A stretch of DNA of 64,000 nt, taken from positions 112,179,319-112,243,318 of the forward strand of contig CP136066.1 in NCBI GenBank assembly GCA_032622095.1, given 5' to 3'. The notes under the pieces were generated by a model. That model saw nothing but the letters and a program-made list of their open reading frames with translations, was not told the origin of the DNA and did no database searches. Source of the stretch: Siphonodentalium dalli (lineage: Eukaryota > Mollusca > Scaphopoda > Gadilida > Siphonodentaliidae). Numbering within the stretch: position 1 is the first letter of the stretch; each line of letters opens with the position of its first letter. Both the position numbers and the translations under genes were made by a program. This document shows positions 1 through 11,800 of this stretch, piece by piece.

Positions 1-132
1 GTTGCCATTCATTGGAAAGCTCTCACTGAGAACTTTCCGATGAATGGCAACAAGCCATATTTCCGACTAAATCCTGAAAAATTGCCCATAATTCGGTTGT
101 GTTTAAGGAGTCGATTATTTAGGGCATTACTG
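1..132. mobile_element. Family E palindromic MITE (Tc1/mariner-like), cut by window edge
   Basis: Right arm and centre of a ~200-bp near-perfect palindrome. The full family begins CAGTAATGCCCTAAATAATC and ends with its reverse complement, flanked by TA. The left arm lies outside the window. Nine copies occur here. Confidence 0.85.
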
Positions 133-429
133 TATGCTTTCAAAAGATGTTCATTGGTAATTTCCAACCACTTCAAACTGGGACTGTCCTGTATAAAGCA
201 GTTCACACATTGAAAGAATAATCATTCACAGAAGTAAAGGAAAGTGAGAGAAATCAGACACAGAGGATAATGCTATTCCTTGCATACACAGGTCAGAGAA
301 ACCTCCCAAAACGGCCCTTAAATCTGCAGAGGATGTGATGACATTATGAGTATAATTTTTGACTCATGAATCTAATGTTGTCAGATACAGCTGATATGGC
401 GGTTACCCTTTGATGAATAAATACGTCCT

Positions 430-600
430 GATGAATACTTCACTTGAAGAATGTTATCTGAACATTCCCTCCAAATAATGTCTTCACTAATATATAACCA
501 AAACACCCCTGTCAATGAATAGTAGACCATTCCATTGTAATTTGTATACATTTACAAGGAATATGAGAATCCATTCAGCAAACTGCCTGTTTGGGAGGTT
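430..600. repeat. Family D MITE fragment
   Basis: Shares ATCTGAACATT, CCCCTCCAAAT-like and GAGAATCCATTCAG blocks with the fuller D copies at 3708, 19353 and 47435. No intact ends. Confidence 0.5.
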
Positions 601-966
601 TCACTTATAAATGCGCTTTCTACATTTTAACAGATCATACGTCAGTGATAAATGATACATTGTATTGAGATTTCAACATAAAATCTTATGTTCCAGTGCT
701 ATATTCAAGACTGTTTACTAGCTTGTGGGCATCAAGCCTACACAAGATTTCCCTTCCTCAATGCCGAGTCAGGATATCTAATGGCAAAAGACAAATTTTC
801 ATCCTGTTCTCATATTTTTATGGAATTGATGCATTTCTTTTCAAAGTTAAACACGAAATAACTTGTATTTCGTTTTAAGGTCATGCAGTTATAACTGAAA
901 AGTTTGAACGCAAATTATATAATTTGTATTATAGTAAATTATATAACGGCAATATAGTAAATTTGT
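601..966. other. No recognised feature
   Basis: AT-rich, non-repetitive within the window; the short open frame here has no recognisable protein. Confidence 0.5.
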
Positions 967-1046
967 CTTCAAATGACAGACAGAAGAATTGCTAATACAA
1001 GTGCAAAAGGAGTCTTATTGATTGGTGGGAAATGTTTAGATATTAA
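967..1046. repeat. Family D fragment carrying family A insertion
   Basis: About 75 bases (gacagacagaagaattg to gatattaa) nearly identical to 3803-3876. In both places a family A element starts at the same TTAA. Confidence 0.7.
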
Positions 1047-1199
1047 CCCTTTCACGATGGGAGCTGCGCTGGTGCAGCATTAAAGATCATGTGCCGGTGC
1101 AGCAATAAAGATCATGTGCCAGTGCATTCTCGCGTATATAAGAGAATGCATTGGAACAGTGTTTTCGCAAAATTTCAGGAAGCTCCAGTCATGAAAGGG
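1047..1199. mobile_element. Family A TTAA-flanked MITE, shortened
   Basis: Starts TTAACCCTTTCACGATGG and ends CATGAAAGGG followed by TTGT (decayed TTAA). Most of the two-hairpin core is lost; only part of one arm (TATATAAGAGAATGCATTGG) remains. The GTGCAGCAATAAAGATCATGTGCC block is duplicated. Confidence 0.8.
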
Positions 1200-1200
1200 T

Positions 1201-2284
1201 TGTCTTTTAGGTTTCTGATCTATCAGTAAGTTTGAGGATTTACATGTAGCTTTAACTCTGCAAGCTTAAGTTTCTAAACAATTTGCTATGACCATCATTG
1301 TTGATATTACCATCTCTTCGTCACCGTAAACTAGCGGAAAGAGTTTGGCATCGGAATGTAGCAGTCAAACTAGAATATATAATTTCTAACAGCAGGTTTG
1401 TATTGCTGGCTTCCTTTATTTCGTGGAAAGTTTTATATAGATTCCGGGGTTTAAAAAAAAAAGAGTAGATATGAATCGAGGAAACCTGAGCGGGAAAAGC
1501 TATCAATTAACATCACTTTTACTTAGTATTTTTCTCGAACAATATTTAGAACAGGTGACCTGCGGAAATTTTTTAAATGTAGCAAGAATGTTTGAAATGT
1601 AGCAATAAATGTCAGCACCCTTTATTAAGGCAAATGTTTTGAACAAACTACTTTCGTTCAGCTGGATCAGAAATAAACCATTCTATTATTCTTTAATAGA
1701 CAAATATTATACCCATTCAGTTTTGTCTCTGTATTATTCACAAAAAAAGGTATTTGTAGTCTTAAAATCTGGTTTTATGAAAGTTATGTTGTCGTCGTTG
1801 TAGTAATTGTGACCCGGAATAGATTTTTAACAATTCATATTATTTCCATAAAATATATCAATCAACAGAGCCAAATTCACATGAAGCCGACTTCTCTTAT
1901 ATTCCTGCACTGCATCAGCATTCTGATCTGAAAATATCTAAAATTAAAACAAAGAATTAACCTGTAACGTTCTTATTGTTAAACAGACGTGCCTGTTCCA
2001 CATCAACACTTTCAATATGCAACAGATTATGTTAAAAGAGTAAATGTTTTAATAAATAAAAAATTATCATTTGTCATTAAAGGATAAATAACGAAAATTA
2101 TACATTTCAACTGTAAAAGATCATTTCTTTTTAGCTTCACCAATGAGTTTGCCAGTCCAGCTGGCATGTTTAATAAATGGCATTATCACACAGCCAACGA
2201 TGCAGGGCCTCTCATTAAAAATGAAGGCCTATCAGTGTACGACATAAGTATCTCAGTGTAATTTGGCTTTTTTGACAAAAATTA
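1201..2284. other. No recognised feature
   Basis: AT-rich sequence without repeats shared elsewhere in the window and without a convincing coding frame. Confidence 0.5.
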
Positions 2285-2288
2285 TTAA

Positions 2289-2606
2289 CCTCTTGGCTGC
2301 TATACGTCAGTGCTGAATACGGACATAAAATGTCATGCTGTGTGCTATACATCCATACTGAGTATGGACCTACTTCTGCACACTAGCAGTCGGCCATTAT
2401 TCTTAACTGGAACTCGCAGATTGGTGTGTCGGAACAACTGTATATCAAAGTTTCAAACAGTGTATGATGTTCCATGATTGTGATTGATAATAGCCTTTCA
2501 ACTGAGTCAGTTTTATGGTTTTTGTGATCTTCCTGTTATATTTTTTCACTGAAAAATGGTCACAACGTCAACGGCCCAGCACTGGACGTCATTAGCAGTG
2601 AAGAGG
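2289..2606. mobile_element. Family N TTAA-flanked MITE
   Basis: Starts TTAACCTCTTGGCTGCTA and ends TTAGCAGTGAAGAGG-TTAC. Related in reverse orientation to copies at 28360 and 37048. The TTAA flank with CCTCTT terminus fits a piggyBac-type non-autonomous element. Confidence 0.7.
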
Positions 2607-2769
2607 TTACCATCAATAGGTCCTTACTTTTTGCAATAACATTATTATGAGAAGGAATTTAACAGTTTTACATGTCAGTTGGAGGGGTCATCTGGCGATG
2701 TCTGGTGATAAGGTGACTTGTGAAAAAAAAAAGACAAATAGCATGTACCAGCTCATATGTGTGGGACAG

Positions 2770-3140
2770 ACAGTGGGCTAGCATCACTAAATTCACCCTC
2801 TGGGGGCCTCATCTTCTCTGCAAAGTCTCTTAATTATCAAATTTCTATGGAAACTTCTTCACAAAGATTCTATTTCTTTTTTAGTTTAGTTTCTCCATAT
2901 CCCCAAATTGGCAGACGACACATTGCATAATCGAGGTTCACAATGGGTGTACATCACAATATTCACCATTTGGGAACTTCAATCTGAGTCTATGTCTCCC
3001 ATACCAGATGTGGTCATTGCAGAATGAGGTCCCCAGAGGGTGAATTTAGTGATGCTAGCCCACTATACGGGATAGCGTCTCTAATTTCACCCTCTGGGGA
3101 CCTCATTCTGCAAATGACTGGCACACTAATCTCAGGCTTG
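2770..3140. repeat. Family F inverted repeat element
   Basis: Built of inverted copies of AAATTCACCCTCTGGGGACC and CATCACTAAATTCACC around a middle block with TATGTCTCCCATA and a GCATAATC motif. Other copies are at 9307, 25845 and 58672. No superfamily recognised. Confidence 0.7.
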
Positions 3141-3453
3141 GGTGTGGGTAAAATTTTCCCAATATTGTGGGTTTTACACCATTCCTGGACATAAGTTGTT
3201 GGACTTAGCAGGTATATTCAAATTTAGGTTGAGGAATAAATTGGCAAAAGATTCAAATCAAAGGTACAACAACTTCATAAATAACTCAGCTGAGTTATTG
3301 TTTACAATCTGAAATTATAATACTGACATGCAATGGGCATCAAAGGTAGAAATATATTTCATATAGTTACCTTCAATCATTTTGATTCAAATTAACATCA
3401 GTCGTTTTCGTGGTTTGGGTGAACAAAGGAAACTATACTACAGTCTAAACCAC
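3141..3453. other. No recognised feature
   Basis: No coding frame or shared repeat seen. Confidence 0.4.
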
Positions 3454-3457
3454 TTAA

Positions 3458-3703
3458 CTCTTTCTTTACTGGAGATTCTTGAAATTTTGCAAAAACCCTG
3501 AGCCAATGCATTCTCTTATATATGTCTGGTGCCTCGAATATATAAGAGAATATGCATTGGCCTAACAATATTTACCTTGATATTTTAAGCCAGTGCATTC
3601 TCTTATATATGCGAGGCTCCCTATGGGAGACTGGCATATGTAAGAGAATGCACTGGCACAGGATATTTAATGCTGCACCAGAGCAGCTTTCATTATGAAA
3701 GGG
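3458..3703. mobile_element. Family A TTAA-flanked MITE (two hairpins, reverse orientation)
   Basis: TTAA at 3454-3457 and 3704-3707. Two ~65-bp hairpins (3513-3572, 3592-3654) separated by the family spacer CAATATTTACCTTG. Ends GCTGCACCAG...GAAAGGG. Confidence 0.85.
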
Positions 3704-3707
3704 TTAA

Positions 3708-4216
3708 CTCTTTCTTTATACATGGATTCTCTCATTCATTTACAAAATTATAAGTTATAAGGTCTATTATTCATTGGAGAGGTACTCATGAAAAATGAGC
3801 CAATGACAGACAGAAGAATTGATAATACAAGTGCAAAAGGAGTCTTATTGATTGGCGGGAAATGTTTAGATATTAACCCTTTCACGATGGGAGCTGCGCT
3901 GGTGCAGCATTAAAGATCCTGTGCTAGTGCATTCTGTTATATATGCGAGTCTCGGATAGGGAGCCTCGCATATATATAAGAGAATGCACTGGCTTACAAG
4001 GTCAAGGTAAATATTGTTAAGTCAATGTATTCTCTTATATATGTGAGGCTCCCTATGGGAGACTCGCATATATAAGAGAATGCATTGGCACAGGGTTTTT
4101 GCAAAATTTCAAGAAGCTCCAGTCATGGAAAGGTTGTCCAACAAACAGCCTATGACTTAGTATCTGAACATTTCCTAAGGGAACTACTCGTCAAAAAGTA
4201 TTTAGTAAAGAAAGGG
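3708..4216. mobile_element. Family D TTAA-flanked MITE with a nested family A copy
   Basis: TTAA at 3704-3707 (shared with the preceding A copy) and 4217-4220. Ends CTCTTTCTTTATACATGG and TATTTAGTAAAGAAAGGG are inverted. A family A element (3877-4133) sits at an internal TTAA. Confidence 0.8.
3877..4133. mobile_element. Family A MITE nested in family D
   Basis: Begins CCCTTTCACGATGGGAGC after TTAA (3873-3876) and ends CAGTCATGGAAAGG; the right TTAA is decayed to TTGT. Two full hairpins at about 3926-3993 and 4023-4088. Confidence 0.85.
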
Positions 4217-4513
4217 TTAACATTCTCATGATCAGTGGAAGCGAAAGAAGACTTTTGGCTCTAACACTAAACTAATCTACCAACAAATTTTCTTAATTTT
4301 GAGCACCATTTGAGAGTTGAGGTGATTATGAATACAGTGCATGGAGATGAAGGTATGTTAATTATGGGCAAAATGTTCACAACTTCATAGCACCAAACAA
4401 CCCTGGTCTTCACAAGAGATAGTGAACACCTATGTAGCATTTATCCAATATGTTGAAAACATAGTCATTTGGAAGACTGAACCCAGAATATATGCTGATA
4501 AAACAATCCTTAA

Positions 4514-4849
4514 CCCTTTCATGATGGGAGCTACGCTTGTGCAGTATTAAATTTACTGTGCCAGTGCATTATCTTATATAAGTGAGTCTCCCATAGGGAG
4601 CCTCATATATAAGAGAATGCACTGGCTTAAAAGATCAAGGTAAATATTGTTAGGCCAATGCATTCTCTTATATATTTGAGGGAGCCTCGCATATATGAGA
4701 GAATGCACTGGCTTACAAGGTTAAGGTAAATATTGTTAGGTCAATGTATTCTCTTATATATGCGAGGCTCCTGGGAGACTCGCATATATAAGAGAATGCA
4801 TTGGCACAGGGTTTTCGCAAAATTTCAGGAAGCTCCAGTCATGGAAGGG
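4514..4849. mobile_element. Family A MITE with three hairpins
   Basis: TTAA at 4510-4513 and 4850-4853. Carries three hairpins (4560-4624, 4656-4711, 4740-4804) instead of two, with the spacer GTAAATATTGTTAGG repeated. The third lost CTAT from its loop. Confidence 0.85.
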
Positions 4850-4853
4850 TTAA

Positions 4854-4955
4854 CCCTTTAAGTGCCAAGTCCGAATTTTGTATCAACCCATATTTCCTTG
4901 ATCATTTTTCAAATTTATTGATTATAATAATGTGATACATTGATGGATAGAGCTC
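4854..4955. mobile_element. Family B-like MITE end sharing a TTAA with the family A copy
   Basis: Starts CCCTTTAAGTGCCAAGTC immediately after TTAA 4850-4853 and runs into GATCATTTTTCAAAT and GATTATAATAATGTGATAC, a block found again at 50157-50228. The far end is not defined. Confidence 0.6.
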
Positions 4956-5613
4956 TAAGAGACACAAGGCACCTGCAGTGGGTAAATGTGCAAAAAATAA
5001 AAAAAGTCTGTAATAACATCACCACTAGGAAGAACATTGAGAAACAGATAAACTTTGTTCTTATATTCATTTTTTGTTGGAATTTCTCATTTATAGATAT
5101 ACTATTAAACAAAGTGGTTACAGTGATATGTCAACTAAAATCGCTAATCGTGTAGTGTGTTCAAATATTATAATCTGAATATCATTTTAAGAATATTTTT
5201 CAATGCGTTGACCATTTCCAATGTTTACCATCAAGTTTTGATTAAACTTTGGTATCTTATTAATATTTAACTTTTATTGGTAATTCAATTCTAATTGTAG
5301 TATTTTATTACATAACAATGGTTTTGACATGCAATATCTCATTCTTGGAGACTGTGTTAACTATTTTTTCACGTAGATGTCGATGATTTGTTTTACAGCT
5401 ATTTTATGTTATTTCACATGAACCCACGTACAAGGCCTGGAGTCCATTTGATCTGATTGTACAGGTTACTGATGCTAGACAAGCCATTCACTTCTTTGAA
5501 GACAGACCAGGATGCTTGATACGATATGGCCATGGCATATGACTTCTTCACTAGACCACAGCACATGGCTTTTATACACATTTGGCTATTAAAATGAAAA
5601 CATGTGACATTCA
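4956..5613. other. ITPK downstream flank / probable 3' UTR
   Basis: AT-rich. From 5613 down to about 5270 it is the likely ITPK 3' UTR; the rest shows no gene. Confidence 0.4.
5273..5309 (-). promoter_or_regulatory. Candidate ITPK polyadenylation signals
   Basis: Two AATAAA hexamers lie on the minus strand at 5309-5304 and 5278-5273, about 305-340 bases after the ITPK stop. Hexamers are common in AT-rich DNA, so this is only positional support for a ~300-nt 3' UTR. Confidence 0.35.
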
Positions 5614-5805
5614 CTAAAATTTGTCCATCATATTAATGATTTTATCGAGTCCATATAGGTAACCATCCTCATTGTTGCCTTCAATCCACTGCGATCTGTG
5701 GTCTAAATTTCTGTTTGCTGGTAAATGGCTCGTCTTCCCGAAATCTATCATCCAGATATTGGCTGTCTTGTTTGTGTGAACGAATAGAAGAGAGCTACCT
5801 ACCAC
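5614..5805 (-). CDS. ITPK: ITPK terminal coding exon (SSLLF, IDFGK)
   Basis: The acceptor is cctttcag; the exon starts with Val-Val-Gly in phase 0 and ends in TAG at 5616-5614. It holds [21 protein letters not shown] and [15 protein letters not shown], the C-lobe with the metal-binding IDF motif. The usual ITPK C-terminal tail is a few residues shorter here. Confidence 0.95.
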   Translation of the reverse strand: MVGSSLLFVHTNKTANIWMIDFGKTSHLPANRNLDHRSQWIEGNNEDGYLYGLDKIINMMDKF

Positions 5806-8800
5806 CTGAAAGGAATGGAAAATTAGATTAGAACTTAAAAGGGTACTCTACACTAAATCAGGCCATTTATGGGACCATCTCCTTTTATACTCAACAGACT
5901 ATATGCAACAAATGAATGAATTTGAGCCATAGATTAGTGCAAAATACACTCATGTGCTCTATGAATGATGCGAACAACATGGTAATTATAATTTGCCAGC
6001 CAATCACTATCGGCCTTGAATATGGGGCAGCGCTGCGCATGCGCGGACTAAGACAACCTTAGTTGTGCTTCTAGCGTTCGCGGAGACAGCCGCAAAAAAT
6101 AATTATTGTAAACACGTGGTGTTTCCTCAAAAAATAATTATGTCGTTAGAAAAAGCTGAGGCCAATGCAGTTGGCGAAATACGACCAGCTCCCGACAATG
6201 TTCTGCCTTCATTAAAGAAGGGAAACTCGTCTGCCAACCCATTAAAGGGTAAGCAGAAAGCCACTTTGGTGCCGGTTGCCTCGAAATTGGAAACCCGAAC
6301 CAATCCTAGCGACTCGCAGAGCGCGGAAATTCTGCGCAACTTAAAGCAGATTATGGCTACCCAAAGTGAACAGGGAACTAAAATAGTCGACATCGCCCAT
6401 CGTTTAGTTACTGTGGAAAATTTCCAAACATTTGACTATTCGGGCAACGCTGAATACTATGGTAATGGGTCGGAATTCACCGATGACCCGATTGTTCATG
6501 TTGATGACCCTATCGAGGGAGAAACGACCAGGCCGACGAGCAGTCGTTTTCAAACTTTTTAGAAACGTCTGAAGGCTCAGGAGACTTTGGGCCCCAATAT
6601 TTAGCCAATTCTTGCTGAATCTTTGACTGATATGTTTCGCAAAGGCATCGATGAAGACCAATATCGTTCTCTGACTCGTGACGAAACAAATCCTCGTCCT
6701 GAAAATTGTGAAGGACTCAAAATGGTGCGAATAAACCAACTTGTTTGGGACTTATTGTCGCCTCCAGTTCGCACACATGATGTTAAGCTCCAAAATGTGG
6801 AAACATCAGTTATCAAGACTGCCGTAATCCTGACAAAAGTGACCGATTCGGCTGCCCAGTTGGAAACTGCCCATCTATTGGTCCTGTTATTGACCAGATA
6901 AATGATGCGTTGGCACTTCTCGGCCATGGCAATTTTCAACTCAACATGTTCCGGCGCGACCTGTTGAAACCGGATCTGAACTCTGAATATGCACAAATGT
7001 GCACATATTCCAGACCATACACAAATTTCCTCTTTGGTGATGATGCATCAAAAACGGCGCAGGAAATTAAGGATACCTCAAAACTTGGAAGCAAGATGGG
7101 TTCTGTTGGTACTGGTCATCAAAACTTCTCATCACGTGGCCGCGGCCGTGGTGGACGAATGAGAGGCCACTCAGGGCAGATGCACCAATATTCAAGACAA
7201 AGTTTGAGTTCAACACATCCATACATGTATCCAAAGGAGCGAAAACACTCCAGGCGGGGGAGCCACTAGGGCTCAGCTCGCAGATAGATCCAATATGTTA
7301 AACTCAGGTATGTGAACTATATATATATATTTCTGATAACTGTAAAAATGAAGAGTTTTTTTAAGGTTGTTTGAGTAAATTTGTTCAAAATTGGAAATTA
7401 TTGACACGTGACCCATTTATTTTAGATGTTGTTCAGCATTGTCACCTTGAATTTGATGAGCGTGGCCCACCGACACAGGAAATTGGGCATTACGTTCAAA
7501 ATCAAGTTAAAACATCTGAGATTGACCTGGTTGAGCTTGAACTTGAAAAACTCGCACGGCAAGGGGTGATAATCAGTGTCCCCAAAACTCCAGGTCAATT
7601 TATTTCACCAATATTCATCCGGCCCAAGCCAGGAACCAATGAAGTTTGGCTGATTTTAAATTTGAAAAAATTCAATGAGTATGTGCCATACCATCATTTT
7701 AAAATGGAGACATTTGAGTCTGCTCTGTCTCTCATTAAACCACGCATGTACATGGTGTCCATAGATATTCGTCATGCTTATTATTCTGTGAATCTTGCTG
7801 ACCAACATCAAAAATATTTTCGGTGCCGCTGAAAGGAAATAGTTTATCAATATACTTGCCTTGCTAATGGATACGCGGCGGCACCTAGGTTATTTACAAA
7901 ACTGTTCAAACCTGTTTTTTTCTACATTGAGATTAGATGGTTACACTAATACGAGTTTCATAGATGACACCCTCTTAGTAGGGGTCACCAGGTCACTGTG
8001 CATCGAAAATGTTCATGCCACTCCCTCCTTACTCACTAGCCTGGGATTTGTTATCCATCCAACTATTAAAGTCTGTAACAATCCCCACGCAGGAGATAAC
8101 TTACCTTGGTAATGTTATCAATACAGCCACCATGACCGTTTATTTGCCACCTGAGAAACAAGACAGTCAATGACTGTGGGGGTCGATCACCTGACTGTAA
8201 AGACTGAGAAGACTGGGACTCTGAAGACTACAACAGTCAGTAATTGTCAAAAGACAAGTAATTCTAAACAGGGACATAGCTGATGGTTCTCAGATGAGCA
8301 AGGCTCTTCACCTTGAAATTTTTAATTAAGTTCACAAAATTCCTTTTGCACATCCCTCTTAGAATGAAATTTTACAACTGTTACCAGTACTTCAAGCTTT
8401 CAAACTTGGAAATTTCCAACCTGACATCCCCCCATAAAGTTAAAATTTGTGGCCATTTCGGTCCTACAGTTTAACCCAAAGTAGGAAAATATGGACTGAT
8501 ACTGGTTGAAAAATCAAATGTAACACTATCAGGCATGAAATTTCTAACTGTTCGAAAATTTTGATCAAATTATGGGGGGGGGGGGGGGGGGGGGGGTCAA
8601 AACCCCACCCCCTCTACACTTCCGCCCCATTGCCCCCCCCCACCAGGCAGCTTAGAAATCAAGAGGAATCTATACATTATTATACCAGTATAAAAAAGCA
8701 CAGGTGGGGTGGCTGGTTGATAATTAAATCTCTTATCTCCGCCCCTATTTGAACAAACGTGAATCTCCATCTATGAGATCCATTCATTTGGTAATTTCAG

Positions 8801-11800
8801 ACGGTAGATTTTAATAGTTGAACTGAACTGATTTTCCTAAAATTTCCTAAAATAACCCCAAATCTGAACAAATCTAAACCCCAGTCACCGAAGGACCCTC
8901 CATACCAAACATAAGCTAAATAGGCCCGATGGTTCTTGAGAAGAAATTGTTTTAAGAATTACTATGGAAGGAAAGAGTTATGGCTCTGGCTTCTCACCTA
9001 TTTGACCTGATGAACTCATTTGAACAAATCTGAATGTGAGTCATCTAGGGGACATCCACACCAAAATATATAAACCCATTTGGTCTTTAATATGTATCTG
9101 GAGAAGAAAACAATTGATGGATGGATAGATACATAATGACAGATGGATGGATGGGAGAACAGTCTGACATAGAGACAGACAAATTCAATTCAATATACCC
9201 CCCAAGTTTTCTTTGCAAAATCAGGATATAATGAGTTGAACTGGAAACTGGTGGTTAAGTAAATAATATTCGAACAGCCAAGTCTGAACATAGTGTCTGA
9301 CATTTGCAATGCAGGCTAGCATCACCAAATTCACCCTCTGGGGACCTCATTCTGTTTAGGCCTCAACTGCTATGGGAGACATAGCATCAGATTGAAGTTC
9401 TCCAGTTAAAGTTGGTGATGTGCACCCATTGGGCACCTCAATTATGCATTTTATCTTCTACAAATTAGGGGATATAGAAACTAAATAGAAGGGAAAAAGT
9501 AAGTAAAAATGTCAATTTAAGACCCTATATATTTCCCAGAAGATGAGGCCTAAGCAGAATGAGGACCATGGCTAGTGTATTTGGTGATCCTAGCCTGCTG
9601 TGCAGGGTAGCATAACTAAATTCACTCTCTGGGGACCTCATTCTGCAAATGTCAGACACACTAAATTGAGGTTTGAGAACAATAATTTGTTTTGATTTGA
9701 TTTTAATGACACACACTGGCATCAGTGCTGGCTAAGCATTTGTTCACACCTGTCAGCCTGATAACATCTCAATTGATGACTGTGTATTTATATTAACTCT
9801 CTCTCTCTGTCTGTAGCTAATACAATTGACTGAATCTGCTGGTGGGAGAGATCCTGTGAGTTATGAGATGGGGTGGGATGCTGTTGGTTGGGGGCAGGGT
9901 GGTGGTCTGGGTCATGTGGGGGCGAGGGTGATGAAAAGGGAAAGTTTCCATGATTTCATTAAAGATTTTCATAACTCTGTGAATGTTTTTTTTTTGGAGT
10001 TATGTCCCTGGGTCCACCCCTATTTGACCCAGTGACCCCATTTGAACAAATCTGAACCCCAGTCATTCAAGGACCCTCCATACCAAATATAAGCTAAATC
10101 GGCCCAATGGTTCTAGACAAGAAGTCGTTATAAGAATTACCAAGGAGGAATATAGTTATGGCCCTGGTTTCGCAACTAATTGACCTGGTGACCTCATTTG
10201 AACAAATCTGAATGTGAGTCACCTAGGGAACATCCACATCAATTATGAACCCATTCGGTCTTATGGTTCCGAAGAAGAAGATGTTTAAAGAATTGTTGAC
10301 GGACAGACGACGGACGAGGAGTGATGACTATAGCTCCACCGGAGACTTCGTCTCAGGTGAGCTAAAAACTGAAGGTACAACAGGCCTGTTCTGACCTTTT
10401 AAAGTTCAATCATGCCCCAATCCGAGCTGTGGCCAGAGTTATTGGGCTGATAATTTCTACCTTCTCAGCCGTTGAGTATGGAAATTTACATTATCGTCAG
10501 CTTAAAATAAACAAAATACAAGCCCTTCAGCACAAATGTGGTAATTTTGATGCGAAAATGGCTGTCACAGACCCAATGAAGGTCGAATTCCAATGGTGGA
10601 CCACTAATGTGGCAACCCAAGTGCGTCGCATCGAACACATGCTGTCCTTTCTGGTGTTACTGTTGGCGGCCGCTGGTCCGTACAGGAGAGTGGCATGCAA
10701 ATAAATAGCTTGGAACTCCTAGCAATAAAATTTGCCATCCAAGCCTTTATTTCCGATTTGATAGGAAAACACATTCTAGTGTTAACAGATAGTACAACAG
10801 CTATGACCTATGTCAAGAACATGGGGGGTGTAAAATCATATCTGTGTAATGACATTAGTATACAAATTTGGGAACTATGTCAGTCCCATGGCATCTGGTT
10901 ATCATGTTCACACATACCTGGGTCAACTAATGTGGCGGACCTACCTTCACGGCAATTTAATGACCGCTTAGATTGGCAGTTGAATGACAAAGTATTCACT
11001 GACATTTGTAATCTTTGGGGTTCCCCCACAATTGACCTCTTTGCATCACGCCTGACCACAAAGGTGGCGGCATATTGCTCCTGTGAAAGAGACCCGGGAG
11101 CCAGCCACATTGATGCATTTACAATACATTGGGGAAACTATAAGTTATGCTATCTGTTTCCTCCTTTCAGCTTAATCGCTCGCTGCATACGAAAGATTAC
11201 ACAAGATCAGGCCACCGGTCTTATCATCCTACCGGTGTGGCCCACACAAACATGGTTGTCGGTGTTGATGCTGAGTTTGACCAGCCATCCACGTCTACTA
11301 TCAATCCGTGCAGACCTGTTGAGGCACTCCGCGAAAACTGACATTACATCCTTTGTTTCCGCATCCTCAACTGATGGCTTGCCAAATCTCAGGAGTCAGT
11401 TCCAAAATTCAGGATTTTCAGCAAGCGCTACCGAAATCCTCATGTGTTCCTGGAGACCATCAACGAAGCCCCAGTACTCAGCTTATATTAAGAAATGGTT
11501 TAGGTTCTGCAATGAGCATCAGAGTCATCCATTTTCACCATCTGTACCGGACGTAGTTGAATACATGACGTCGCTGTTTCATAGTGGTTTGGGCTATAAT
11601 TCGCTAAATTCCGCGCAGTCAGCACTATCTGCTATAGGAATCCGGCTAGACCAGTTTCCTGCTGGAGCAAACCCTACTATTATTCGTTTTATGAGAGGTG
11701 CTTTCAATCTGCGTCCACCTGCTCACCCAACAGCCATCACTTGGGATGTAGACGTAGTGCTGAGATTATTGAGAACGATGTCGCCAGTTCATCAATTGAG

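Larger units (their letters stand above)
8164..10367 (+). mobile_element. Repeat insertion inside DIRS (hairpin-ended, HINE/pearl-like)
   Basis: It separates PPEKQ from [10 protein letters not shown] of the DIRS polyprotein. It ends with a hairpin (AGCTCC..GGAGAC-TTC-GTCTCAGGTGAGCT) then AAAA. That is the same end style as the family H elements. Two diverged units (about 8860-9150 and 10030-10300) share CCCCAGTCA, GGACCCTCCATACCAAA and TTTGAACAAATCTGAATGTG. A GACGGACAGACGACGGACGA tract precedes the end. A G24 run and a family F copy lie inside. The 5' border is less sure. Assignment to Helitron-related HINE elements is inference. Confidence 0.6.

Noticed and set aside
5839-5983. Outer inverted arms as part of the DIRS terminal repeats
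   Set aside because: The internal complementary region stops at the AATTATA core, and a related copy at 28 kb joins the two arms without DIRS, so they belong to an older MITE.
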